A stretch of DNA of 64,000 nt, taken from Candidatus Methylophosphatis roskildensis. GTDB taxonomy: Bacteria > Pseudomonadota > Gammaproteobacteria > Burkholderiales > Rhodocyclaceae. The position numbers were made by a program, and so were the translations under genes. This document shows positions 54,001 to 62,353 of the stretch, one piece after another; positions within the stretch are counted from its first letter, which is position 1, and each line of letters begins with the position of its first letter. Under the pieces are notes generated by a model. That model had not been told where the DNA came from. It was given only the letters and a program-made list of their open reading frames with translations, and did not search any database. The stretch covers positions 1,240,001-1,304,000 of the forward strand of contig JADJEV010000003.1 of NCBI GenBank assembly GCA_016708905.1, in the 5' to 3' direction.

Positions 54001-56442
54001 AATGCCGGTCTTCCACGGCACCCGGCCATCGCCCTGATTGGTGGCGACGAAACTCAGACCATCCTTGTCGATGGCGAAGTCGATCGGCGTCTCGTCGGCC
54101 CGGCCGGCGACATAGATCAGCCGCGCCGGATCGAAGCGCGCCTGCGCGATCGAATGGCGCACGACTGCGGCCCCTTCCAGGGTCGCAGCATCGGGCTCCG
54201 TCACGCCGCCGCGCGCACCTGCCGAGATCTCGCGCCAGACCCGCGCATCGAGCAGGCTGGCATCATCGGGGCCGGCGTCGATCGAGCGCGAATCCGGCAG
54301 CAATTCGAGGACGCCGGGAAAGCGCGCAATGGTCGCGAGAATCTCGGCCTTCGAGTTGCAGAAGTCGACTGCCGCCAGCATGTTGATCAGGGCCTCCTGA
54401 CCGGCGAACACACTGGTGATCGAATGCGACCCGCGGGTCGGTGTTCCGAGCATCAGCACCCGCGCATCGGGGTGCCGGCAGATGCGCTGCCAGACCTCGG
54501 GCCGGAACGCGAGCAATGCCCGCATCAGCAGGCCGCCCATCGAATGGGCGAGTATGCGTATCGGCTGGTTGGTCTGCTCGACCCGATCGAGTTCCACCAG
54601 CATTCGATCGGCCAGGCGCCGCGCCTCGTCTTCGAGCGAGATCCGCCAGTCGTAAGCGAACGGCACGACTTCGTGCGTCTCGCCGAGGAATTCGATCAGG
54701 TGGCAATAGGTGCGCGGCAGCGGTTCCACTGCCACCACCTTGAACCTGTTCGGGATCGGCAGCTTGCTGCGCAGCGCGCCGCGCGCGAGGTCGATGAAAT
54801 CCATCCACACCGTATCGATCGCGTCGCCACTTACCACCGCCAGCGCGCTGCCCATGATGCCGGGCAGCACGAACACCACGGGGCGCGGCCCGATGGCTTG
54901 CGGCGCGCCGCCTCGCGCCGGCGCGGCCGGCAGGGCGGGCCGCGTGATGGGCGCAAAACGCGCGGCGAAGCCGGTCGGCTGCGTCAGCGCCGGCAGCAGC
55001 ACCTGGCACGACAGCGGATTGATAAAGTAGCGGAAGTGGCTGACATCGCCATGCTTGTGCATGAACATCCGCGCGGCATCGGGCGCACGCCCTGCCCCGC
55101 CGACCATGTTTGCGGTATTGACGACGAAGTCGTGCTCTTCGGCGTAGTACAGATCGGTCAGCAAAACCGCCAGACGTTTGAGCACGCCCTGCGGCTCGGC
55201 ATCGCCGGCGATCACCGTCAGATCGCCGCTCACCGCGACATCGGGGCGATTGAGCATCCTGATCAGGCGCGACTCGGGCATCATCGCCTCGAGCCCGGGA
55301 AACTCCGACGGGTCGCTGCGTCGCTGCACGACCGCGGCGGCGAAACCGATCAGGTCTTCGATCTCGGCGGCAAGCGGCACGCGGCCGCCGAGGCTGGCGA
55401 ATTTCAGCACATTGACGATGACCGACAGGTAGCGGTCCAGTCGCCCCGAGGCGAGCGAGGTGCCCCGCGCTGGGCAGGCGACCCGAACGAAGCGCTCGAC
55501 GCGGAGCCGCTTCTCCTGCAGAACCTCGCGCAGCTCGCCGAGCAGCGCGGCATCGGCCGGGCCGACGATCGCCAGATCGGTTTCGTCGAACGGCGCGGCA
55601 TCGAGCCGGCCGGCGCGCGCCAGCAGCTCGCCGACCAGACCGCCGCGCGAGTGGGTCAGCAGATGCAGCCGCGCGTTCTGCGGTAGCGCGCGCGCCAGGT
55701 CGAGCGCGTTGCGGATCGGGCTCTGCGACAGCGTCAGGTGTTCGAGGGCGAAGATGTTGTCGCCATAGAAGTCGACCATGCCCTGGCGCAGCTCGCGGTT
55801 GGAGGTTTCCCACAGACCGGCGAAACTGCCCGCGGTGCCGGTTGCCGTGCCATGCAGGAAGACGAGCAGCGGGCGGCCGGCGTCGATCGGCAGATCGGCC
55901 GGCGCAGTCTGCGCTTCGCGGATGCGCTCGAGCGCATCCTCGCGGGCGGGTTCGAGCCGGTACAAACCCTGCCGGCGTTCAATGCGATGCTCGACCAGCC
56001 ACGCGAGGCCGCGCGCGGTCAGTTGGGCCGCGCGATCTTCGTCGATCCTGAGCGACAGCAGCCGCCAGGCCTTGACCGCCCAGTCGGACAGGCCGCGCGT
56101 TTCGTCGCCGAGCGACAGCGCATCGGGAAAAACATAGGTATCGGCCGGCACCTGCTGCGCCGCGCGCGCCTGATCCGTGCTGGGGAAATCCTCCCTGAGC
56201 TGGGCATAAGACGTCCACAGGGTGATCCCGCCCTCGAGCTCGATCTCGACCAGTTGATCGTCGGCAAGCGCCTGATCCGATGTCTGCCGCGTGACGTCGC
56301 GCGCTGCCGCCGGCCGAAAACTCCCGGACGGTTCGAGAATCAGCGCGCCATCGCAGAAGCTGCGCTGCTCGCCGGTCAGTGGCGCACCGCTGATTCGCGC
56401 TTTCGATGTCGCCGGTTTCGGCGGTGTTGCGGCCCGCGCCAT
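50998..56442 (-). CDS. Giant protein: two alpha/beta hydrolase domains plus CHAT protease domain
   Basis: 1814 residues from ATG 56442 (AAGGAG upstream). Order: a short N-terminal region; a first alpha/beta hydrolase (LLVFLHGTATGTAGSFAGLW, nucleophile elbow THSRGG, S265); a second, LCAT-like lipase (VVFVLPGIMGSALAVV, elbow LAHSMGGL, S634, VHGD later); a linker rich in beta structure; then a CHAT domain with WELLRD, LHLAGHGVFEY (H1317) and FINCCHLG (Cys at 1371-1372, the second being the likely nucleophile). The end is TPR-like helices. CHAT proteases are caspase relatives. The gene follows a caspase gene by 56 bp. Predicted lipid- or peptide-cleaving effector; no homologue-level function can be claimed. 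Confidence 0.75.
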   Translation of the reverse strand: MARAATPPKPATSKARISGAPLTGEQRSFCDGALILEPSGSFRPAAARDVTRQTSDQALADDQLVEIELEGGITLWTSYAQLREDFPSTDQARAAQQVPADTYVFPDALSLGDETRGLSDWAVKAWRLLSLRIDEDRAAQLTARGLAWLVEHRIERRQGLYRLEPAREDALERIREAQTAPADLPIDAGRPLLVFLHGTATGTAGSFAGLWETSNRELRQGMVDFYGDNIFALEHLTLSQSPIRNALDLARALPQNARLHLLTHSRGGLVGELLARAGRLDAAPFDETDLAIVGPADAALLGELREVLQEKRLRVERFVRVACPARGTSLASGRLDRYLSVIVNVLKFASLGGRVPLAAEIEDLIGFAAAVVQRRSDPSEFPGLEAMMPESRLIRMLNRPDVAVSGDLTVIAGDAEPQGVLKRLAVLLTDLYYAEEHDFVVNTANMVGGAGRAPDAARMFMHKHGDVSHFRYFINPLSCQVLLPALTQPTGFAARFAPITRPALPAAPARGGAPQAIGPRPVVFVLPGIMGSALAVVSGDAIDTVWMDFIDLARGALRSKLPIPNRFKVVAVEPLPRTYCHLIEFLGETHEVVPFAYDWRISLEDEARRLADRMLVELDRVEQTNQPIRILAHSMGGLLMRALLAFRPEVWQRICRHPDARVLMLGTPTRGSHSITSVFAGQEALINMLAAVDFCNSKAEILATIARFPGVLELLPDSRSIDAGPDDASLLDARVWREISAGARGGVTEPDAATLEGAAVVRHSIAQARFDPARLIYVAGRADETPIDFAIDKDGLSFVATNQGDGRVPWKTGIPADAATVYYLDAVHGDMADARDAFAAFVDILQSGKTGRLSAQAPADARGLPRQRVMPVREVQGYPDEETLEIAVRGGALRRRRAAQVLPRVRLCVRHGDLRYARNPIVVGHYFGDAIVSAEHVLDRLLDQRLSARLQLGLYPGHRNTAEVFINRDAGQPSAVVIGLGAVGELSVGGLTECFAAGVLRYAAVLAESGLADDDVPAGIAALLIGTGGGGLEIEDSLTGLLRGLRRAIEMLASSPYAKRVNLRELEIIELYQDRAIESARTLRRLAARIEFRDLFDAPGLLESSKGGRTRVSFEQPGGWWHRLQIVGGADGGLRFVSLTQRARAEAQLQSLQRPLVDRFLQQAIESTSTDDSIGSTLFELLLPNEIKEQAPDQTDLVLVVDEESARYPWELLRDRYSQSEGPMVVQRGVLRQLQTSEYRRNPVNCRNDQALVVGDPLSKFAELPGAQKEAQTVAHLLRGAGEGLRFQVTPAVRENARTILQQLMARDYRILHLAGHGVFEYPVEQGANAPDCAGGASRRISGMVIGDGVFLTPAEVRQMRQVPELVFINCCHLGRIEPGEAANQWFAPHRLASNLAVEFIRMGVRAVIAAGWEVNDQAAHTFAGSFYAQMLAGERFGEAIKQARRQTWQDHGGVNTWGAYQCYGDPEYRLGGVESRRIADSQAGYVSKAEVQVELENLASRIDSAEVGQSERFAGEIAWIEQALPPQWRKDVSINALLGRVYWECGDFENALRAYGVADQGELTPEEFDRYANAAARRAEQLLLPARSATVSGKARQSDATAKQTALDLSNFAADLLARLLRFKPTVERYSMMGSAQKRLALLQTGHEARRKFLQQMAFAYSMAARLAREAGAKDDPYPLINAWTALIVLGWHGGKLAAVDLPPATFEQGLPLIEATILARRRSSDFWERAVAGDCGLLRLIARHGEADATAGPDIEAVARAYLDAAKIAVGPREWNSVLSQIDILQRFAESAGRRSIATRLKSLGRRLIEDK

Positions 56443-56498
56443 AGCCACTCCTTCTTGATCTTGTTTCCGTTTGCGGCTGCGAACCGCTGCGCTTGCGC

Positions 56499-57344
56499 TC
56501 AGACCATCGGGGCGAGAAAACGGCGGTCGAGATTGTCCTTGCGCCCTTCGAGCTGCGGCACCTGGTCGAAGTCTTCGCGCTTCAGCCACTGAATTGCACG
56601 CGCGTGAAGGTCACGGTAGCCAATCTCACCCTTGGCCTCTCGCAGCACCCTGGTCAGCGCGTAGGTCAGCGCGCCGTTGTAGCTGCCATCGAGAAACGCA
56701 TCGGCCGAAGTCTGGGTATCGCGGCAGCCGGTGACCAGCACCTCGGGAATGTCGACCGTCACGATATCCGAGCGCTTGCGCGTCGCGGCGGTCGAGCGCC
56801 GCAGACTTCCGCTGACTCTGCCGCGCAGCTTGCGCCCGGATTCCTCGGCCATGATGTCCCACGGATTGGGCAGGTAGCGCGCAATCCGCTTTGCATCGGG
56901 CGGGGCGAGCGCGCGGGTGTTGGTGCCGGAGTGGCAACAATCCATGATCACGGTCAGGCTGACCCCGGCGCGCAGCCGGTCGAAGGTGGTGCGCAGCCAG
57001 TCGTCGAGCAGCGGCTTCTTCCAGTCGAGATCGTGCGGACAGAGGATCTCGTCGCGCTGGTCGGCCTCGTCGCCGTTCTTGTCGGGCACGTTGGCGCCGT
57101 GGCCCGAATAGTGCAGCAGCAGCACATCGCCCTTGCGCCCGCCGGAAACCAGCGCCCGGATGCCTTTCTGCATCGCCGCCTGGGTGGCCTTCTCGTCGGT
57201 CAGCACGGCGATGTCCGCCTTCCGAAAGCCATAGAAGTCGACCAGCACCGCAGAGAGGTTGTTCACGTCATTGACGCACCCGCGCAGGTCGGCACCGGGA
57301 ATCCGGTAGCGATTTACGCCGATCAGTAGCGCATTCTTGCCCAT
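56499..57344 (-). CDS. Caspase-like (peptidase C14, metacaspase type) protease
   Basis: 281 residues from ATG 57344 (AAGGACA upstream). Fold start MGKNALLIGVNRYRIPGADL, first catalytic motif LLHYSGHGANVPD (H82) and second IMDCCHSGT (C137, with the caspase-like DxCHSG arrangement). A basic linker (KLRGRVSGSLRRSTAATRKR) may be the activation site, and VTGCRDTQTSADAF follows. Cleaves after Arg or Lys in metacaspases by family knowledge. It lies between the patatin and CHAT genes on one strand, so these probably act together, for example in activating the lipase. Confidence 0.88.
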   Translation of the reverse strand: MGKNALLIGVNRYRIPGADLRGCVNDVNNLSAVLVDFYGFRKADIAVLTDEKATQAAMQKGIRALVSGGRKGDVLLLHYSGHGANVPDKNGDEADQRDEILCPHDLDWKKPLLDDWLRTTFDRLRAGVSLTVIMDCCHSGTNTRALAPPDAKRIARYLPNPWDIMAEESGRKLRGRVSGSLRRSTAATRKRSDIVTVDIPEVLVTGCRDTQTSADAFLDGSYNGALTYALTRVLREAKGEIGYRDLHARAIQWLKREDFDQVPQLEGRKDNLDRRFLAPMV

Positions 57345-57400
57345 AGCTGTGTCCTTGTAGTTTGAGGACCAGTGACGAGGGAGGCATTTGGGCCATCTCC

Positions 57401-57463
57401 TGTCACCTGTCACCTGTCACCTGTCACCTGTCACCTGTCACCTGTCACCTGTCACCTGTCACC
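57401..57463. repeat. Heptanucleotide tandem repeat (TGTCACC)9
   Basis: Nine perfect copies of TGTCACC between the patatin stop (57470) and the caspase start (57344). Not a CRISPR: no spacers. Copy number change would alter the leader spacing of the caspase gene. Confidence 0.97.
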
Positions 57464-57469
57464 GTTCGC

Positions 57470-58606
57470 TCAGAAACCCGCGAAATGCTCGGCCTTCACC
57501 TTCAACCGGCCCGCCGCCTCGCCGACCTGGCGGATCTCGTCGATGTACTTGATCGAGTCGAGCAACTGCACATGACTCGGCTGGACCTCGGGCAGGCCGA
57601 GCGCATCGAGGCCGGCACGGCTGACGTCGGCGTTGTAGCGCATGTAGGTGAACAGTCGCGGCGAAGCCGGCCCGGCAGCGCCGATCAGATCACCCATCTC
57701 GCGGTCGATCGGATCGCCGCACAGGCAATTGCCAAACGTCCGGCACAGCATGTCCTGCCCGGCCGAAGCGGCATTCATCAATGCGCCCGGCGTGTTCTTG
57801 GCGATGTACAGCAGGTTCATGCACGCCGGCGTGATGTCGGGCTGCTCGCGCGCGCAGTCGCCGGTGCCGACCGATACCACCAGCATGTCGCGTTCGCCGG
57901 CTGTCCAGTTGATGTTGTACGGCCCGGTGGTAGCGGTGACAAAGGCGAGGAAGGCCGGATTGTTGTAGGTGGTGACCCCGCCGTCGACGAAGACGAAGCG
58001 CCGCGGCCCGACGTCGACCACTTCCGACGGAAAGTAGGACGGCGCGGCAGTACTGGCGCGCACCACCTGCCACAGCGGCAGCATGAGGTTGCAATCCGGC
58101 CGCGCCCTGGCGTTGTACTTGGCGTCCGGATTGTTGGTGATCGGCCAGGGCGAATCGGTGGACACGTTGCGTGTCACCACCATCAGCAGCGTGCGCAGGC
58201 GCTCGCTGCCGAGCGTGGCTAGGCCGCTCGATTCATCGCCCTCGCGCTCGGAACCAAACGTTTCCTGCAGCTTCTTCGCCAGCGGCTCGCTGTTGTATTC
58301 GTAGGTCAGGCGCTCGAGCAGGAAGGCGCGGTCGAACATCTGCGGCCCGCAGTCGATGTAGAACTGCCGAATCCGGTCGATCGACATGCCGATCGAAACC
58401 AGGGACGAAATGACCGCGCCGGTACTCGTTCCCGCGACAAAATCGAAATAGTCGGCGAGCACCAGGTCCGGCCGGCCCTGACGCTCGCGCAGCAGCGCCT
58501 CGATTCTGGCGAGGATCTCGATGGAGATCAGTCCGAGTATGCCGCCGCCATCGAGGGCGAGGATCTTCTTCTGGCCGGGTTGATTCTTGCGCTCTCTGAG
58601 GTTCAT
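57470..58606 (-). CDS. Patatin-like phospholipase
   Basis: 378 residues from ATG 58606 (GAGGAG upstream). Oxyanion loop DGGGILGL, nucleophile elbow VAGTSTGA (S61) and catalytic Asp in VFVDGGVTTYNNP (D208), the complete Ser-Asp dyad. AAPSYFPSEVV is also typical. Patatins release fatty acids from phospholipids; many act as bacterial membrane-damaging effectors in conflict systems such as CapV. It precedes the caspase gene and follows the SLOG/TPR gene by 53 bp. Confidence 0.9.
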   Translation of the reverse strand: MNLRERKNQPGQKKILALDGGGILGLISIEILARIEALLRERQGRPDLVLADYFDFVAGTSTGAVISSLVSIGMSIDRIRQFYIDCGPQMFDRAFLLERLTYEYNSEPLAKKLQETFGSEREGDESSGLATLGSERLRTLLMVVTRNVSTDSPWPITNNPDAKYNARARPDCNLMLPLWQVVRASTAAPSYFPSEVVDVGPRRFVFVDGGVTTYNNPAFLAFVTATTGPYNINWTAGERDMLVVSVGTGDCAREQPDITPACMNLLYIAKNTPGALMNAASAGQDMLCRTFGNCLCGDPIDREMGDLIGAAGPASPRLFTYMRYNADVSRAGLDALGLPEVQPSHVQLLDSIKYIDEIRQVGEAAGRLKVKAEHFAGF

Positions 58607-58659
58607 CTGCGGCTCCTCGCTGTTAGTTTGTGTTTGAATCAAGCGGCGGCAGGGTGCCG

Positions 58660-60672
58660 TCAGTCCGTGTCGAGCAGTTTCAATTCCTCGGCCGGCGGGC
58701 GCAGCAGCTTGTGGCCGCGCGACTGCACCTGGAACACCAGATCTTCGGTACCGCCGGGGCCGTCAGCCTTGCCCTGATCCCACAGCGCGATCAGCGTCAG
58801 TGAGCCGGCATCGAGCGACAGCGCGTTGAACAGCATCCACAGGTTGTTGCGCTGCCAGATGCCGTAGTCGGGCCGCGAACGCAGCCATTTCGGCAGTTCC
58901 CGGGTCGCGCCGAGGATGCGGGGCGGCACGCGCTCGCACAGCCGGTTGTAGCGCTCGACCCAGTCCGGCCCGCCGTGCTGTACCGACTCGCGACAGAAGT
59001 CCGCGCGGGGCAAGGCGAGAAAGAGGCGCGTTTCGATGCCGAGTTCGGCGCAGATTTCGTGGAACAGGATGTCGCCGCCACAGGCGCCGCCAGCGATGCC
59101 GACGATCTGGCCATCCTCGAGCGCGCGTTCGGCCTGTACCGCCTGGCGGATCAGTTCGCGGGCGCGGCGCTCGGCCGCCCCGGTCGGCGGGAATCGTGCC
59201 GGGACGCGGCCCGGCGCGTCGATCATGTGGCCGGTAAACAGCAGCACCCGCGCCGGCGCGATCTGCTGCTGCCCGTTCGCGCCGCGACGGTCATCGAGAC
59301 TAGCCAGCACGCCCTGTACCGCGGCGACGAGTTCCGCGCGCAGGCCGAGCCGATCGAATATTCCGATTTGCTCGCGCACCGATTCGATGGCAAAGGCCGG
59401 CGCCTCGGCCAGCGCCTCGCGATAGCGCTGGGCCACGAAACTCGCCCGGCAGCCGGTGACAAACGCATGGTCGGCCTCGCTGATGCCCGCCCACAGCCTG
59501 TCGTCGGGATCGGCATCCGGCTGACGCCGCAGCATCTCCTGGCAGGAGCGCAGCGACAGCAGCACGGCGCCCGCCAGTCGCTGGAACTGCGCGACGCAAT
59601 CATCGAGTTCCGCGCGCGCCTTTTCGTCGCTATCGAACTGGCCGTTCCAGAACGCCGGCATCGCTTGCGCCAAGTCATTGCGTATGCACAACAGCGACAG
59701 TGCATTGAGCCCGGAGTAGTAGTGGTTCAGATCCTGCCCAAATCCTTGGTCGTAACTCTCGAGTGCCTGCTTGAGTTCCGGTGCCCACAGTGCCGTCTCG
59801 CGCGCCGCATCGCCCGATCTGTCAACAAAGCTCGCGCGCCAGCGCGCCTTGGCGTTGCGGCCGCGCAGGGCGAACACCTCGGCCCTGTCGCGGCGCGACG
59901 GAAGCGGCGATTCGATGACCCGCGCAATCGCCTGGTCGGAGCGCGTCAGATCTCCCAGACGCTGGTAGATGGTGGCGAGCTTCTGATTGGCCTCGATGTC
60001 GTCGGCCTTCCATTCGCGCAGCCATTCGTAGGTCTCACGCGCGCCGAACAAGGCCCGCAGATTGCACTGTGCACGCCCGACCACGCGCAGCCCTTCGCCG
60101 GCCCAGTCGAAGCTGCGTGCCTCACTGGCCAGCAGGCGCAGATCGCCGCGACATATCGCCGATTCAGCCCGCTCGACCGCCTCGTGGAAGTCACTCGGCA
60201 CAACCCGCAACACCGCGAAATCGGGCGGCCGCAGGCGCGGTAGAACCTGATACACCGGGCTGTCGACGCGCCCGGAGTCGATGGTCGCCTTCAGCGCCAC
60301 GGCCAGTTCGCCGACTCGCGCCGCGGGATTCGTCTGATCGTAAGAGAGATAGCGGTCGGTGCGCAGATCGAACGGAAACTCGTCGATGTTGGCACGCAGC
60401 ATGAACGTCGCATTGGGTCGCAGCCCATGGCGGATGCCCAACTCGTAGAAGACGTTGGCATTGTGGATCGAGACGTCGGCAATCACCAGATCGGCGGCGA
60501 CCAGCAGCCGGAACATGTCTTCGCGGATATTGCCCTGCTCGACGATCTCGGCGGTCGTGCCGCCGCCCACCCCGATCTGCTGCAGCGCCGGCCTGATCAG
60601 CAGTTCCTCGACGCGGTCGAAGTCGACGCCCTGCTTGACGCCGAACGGCCGGACGATGAAGGCGCTAGCCAC
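58660..60672 (-). CDS. TPR-S / SLOG-type nucleotide-sensor protein of a conflict operon
   Basis: 670 residues from a GTG at 60672, chosen because GGAGG is six bases upstream and the first residues FIVRPFGVKQGVDFDRVEEL fit the family start. N-terminus: a deoxyribosyltransferase-like Rossmann domain (MFRLLVAADLVIADVSIHNA then NVFYELGIRHGLR). Middle: TPR-like helices (residues about 170-490; TRAFs-binding or TPR-S type). C-terminal: a SLOG domain (LLFTGHMIDAPGR, GIAGGACGGDILFHEICAEL), a fold that binds nucleotide signals. It is first in the operon, so it could detect a signal and engage the downstream caspase, CHAT and patatin proteins. Predicted, not shown. Confidence 0.7.
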   Translation of the reverse strand: MASAFIVRPFGVKQGVDFDRVEELLIRPALQQIGVGGGTTAEIVEQGNIREDMFRLLVAADLVIADVSIHNANVFYELGIRHGLRPNATFMLRANIDEFPFDLRTDRYLSYDQTNPAARVGELAVALKATIDSGRVDSPVYQVLPRLRPPDFAVLRVVPSDFHEAVERAESAICRGDLRLLASEARSFDWAGEGLRVVGRAQCNLRALFGARETYEWLREWKADDIEANQKLATIYQRLGDLTRSDQAIARVIESPLPSRRDRAEVFALRGRNAKARWRASFVDRSGDAARETALWAPELKQALESYDQGFGQDLNHYYSGLNALSLLCIRNDLAQAMPAFWNGQFDSDEKARAELDDCVAQFQRLAGAVLLSLRSCQEMLRRQPDADPDDRLWAGISEADHAFVTGCRASFVAQRYREALAEAPAFAIESVREQIGIFDRLGLRAELVAAVQGVLASLDDRRGANGQQQIAPARVLLFTGHMIDAPGRVPARFPPTGAAERRARELIRQAVQAERALEDGQIVGIAGGACGGDILFHEICAELGIETRLFLALPRADFCRESVQHGGPDWVERYNRLCERVPPRILGATRELPKWLRSRPDYGIWQRNNLWMLFNALSLDAGSLTLIALWDQGKADGPGGTEDLVFQVQSRGHKLLRPPAEELKLLDTD

Positions 60673-61282
60673 CGCGCCCTCCGATGCGCTGCATTGCGCT
60701 GAAGCAAGCCGCGCCAAGCCGGGCGAGGCGCTGCGCGAGCCGCGCCAGCCACTGCCTGTCCTGTCGCTGCATGTGCGTCCTGCGCAGCGCGATTCTGACG
60801 ACGCTCTTTATCATCGGCGCGGCCTAACCCCGGTTGTCGATGCACGCCCAATGCGACAGGATGGCGCAACGGACCATGCTTTATGCCGGGTACTCTAATC
60901 CTTGCAGGCAGCTTTGCAATAGGCCGTAAGTATGGTCGGCCAGATGGGATACGGCACTCCCGCGGCGCGGACGCTGAGGTCACGGTAGCCGTCGATACCG
61001 GCAGTATGCAGGCAAGCAAACGATGTCGACCATGCCATCGCGCCAGGAGCCAGCATCCATGCGCCTTTCCGGCCAGGCACAGCCACGACGTCCATTCCAT
61101 GCGGGTTGCAGAGCATCGGCAAGGACTGGCCCGAGAAGATCGTCGTCATCGGCCCGGACGATTCGCGCGATACCCCGACCGGCCATCGAGTTCGTGGTCG
61201 GTCCGTGTCCCGCGGCGACTGGTTTACAATGACGACCCTGCTCGCCGCCTGCTTCCGCCAGCCCTTCACCAGTGCCACCCGC
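60673..61282. other. Divergent region between conflict operon and DAHP synthase gene
   Basis: 610 bp without a gene I would call. A weak relative of the dispersed repeat (CCATGCGCCTTTCCGGCCAG, then GCACAGCCA) is near 61050-61100. Promoters for both directions must be here; I see no convincing operator. Confidence 0.45.
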
Positions 61283-62353
61283 ATGACCACCGCACAAACC
61301 GAAAACCTGGCGATCGAGGCCTTCGAGCTCATGCCCTCGCCCGCCGAGATTCATCTGCGGGTTCCGCTCAGCGACCGCGCCGCGCAAACCGTGCTTGCCG
61401 GTCGCGCTGCGCTGCGCCGGATTCTCGACCGCCAGGACCGGCGCCTGTTCGTGATCGTCGGCCCCTGCTCGATCCACGATCCGCTCGCCGGACTCGACTA
61501 TGCGCGACGCCTGAAGGCGCTGGCCGATCAAGTCTCGGAGACGATGATGATCGTGATGCGCGTCTATTTCGAGAAGCCGCGCACCGCCGCCGGCTGGAAA
61601 GGCTACATCAACGACCCGCGCATGGACGACTCGTTCCACATCGAGGAAGGCATGCAGAAGGCGCGCCAGTTTCTGCTCGATGTCGCCGAAATCGGCTTGC
61701 CCGCCGGCACCGAGGCGCTCGACCCGATCGCCCCCCAATACCTGGGCGACCTGATCGCCTGGACCGCGATCGGCGCACGCACCTCGGAGTCGCAAACCCA
61801 CCGCGAAATGTCATCCGGCCTGTCGACGCCGGTCGGTTTCAAGAACGCCACCGACGGCGATCTCGATGCCGCGATCAACGCCATCATTTCCGCCTCGCGT
61901 CCGCACAGCTTTCTCGGCATCAATGCCGAGGGCCGTTCGTCGATCATCCGCACCCGCGGCAACGCCTACGGTCACGTGGTGCTGCGCGGCGGCGGCGGCC
62001 GGCCCAACTACGACACGGTCAGCATCTCGCTGGCCGAACAGGCGCTGTCCAAGGCCGGGCTGGCACAGAACATCGTCGTCGATTGTTCGCACGCCAACTC
62101 CTACAAGAAGCCCGAGTTGCAGCCGCTGGTGCTGACCGACGTGATCCGCCAGGTCCGCGAAGGCAATCGCTCGATCGTCGGACTGATGCTGGAAAGCCAT
62201 ATCGAAGCCGGCAATCAGCCGATTCCCGCCGACCTGTCGAAGCTGCGTTACGGTTGTTCGGTCACCGACGCCTGCATCGACTGGGCAACCACGGAAGAGG
62301 CCGTTCACAAGGCACATTCGGCGCTGCACGACGTGGTGTCGGCGCGCGCATGA
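61283..62353 (+). CDS. aroG: 3-deoxy-7-phosphoheptulonate synthase, class I
   Basis: 356 residues from ATG 61283, matching the E. coli AroF/G/H length; an earlier ATG at 61229 is possible. Conserved FVIVGPCSIHDPLAGLDYAR, MRVYFEKPRTAAGWKGYIND, HREMSSGLSTPVGFKNATDG, VVDCSHANSYKKPELQP and GLMLESHIEAGNQPI hold the metal Cys and PEP-binding residues. First step of the shikimate pathway. The isozyme type (F, G or H) is not determined. Stop overlaps serB start. Confidence 0.92.
   Translation: MTTAQTENLAIEAFELMPSPAEIHLRVPLSDRAAQTVLAGRAALRRILDRQDRRLFVIVGPCSIHDPLAGLDYARRLKALADQVSETMMIVMRVYFEKPRTAAGWKGYINDPRMDDSFHIEEGMQKARQFLLDVAEIGLPAGTEALDPIAPQYLGDLIAWTAIGARTSESQTHREMSSGLSTPVGFKNATDGDLDAAINAIISASRPHSFLGINAEGRSSIIRTRGNAYGHVVLRGGGGRPNYDTVSISLAEQALSKAGLAQNIVVDCSHANSYKKPELQPLVLTDVIRQVREGNRSIVGLMLESHIEAGNQPIPADLSKLRYGCSVTDACIDWATTEEAVHKAHSALHDVVSARA

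Noticed and set aside
57401..57463. Possible CRISPR array
   Set aside because: Units are 7 bp, contiguous and identical, with no spacers; it is a simple tandem repeat.
60718..61228. Small frames between the conflict operon and aroG
   Set aside because: Arg-rich, no start context and no similarity I recognise.
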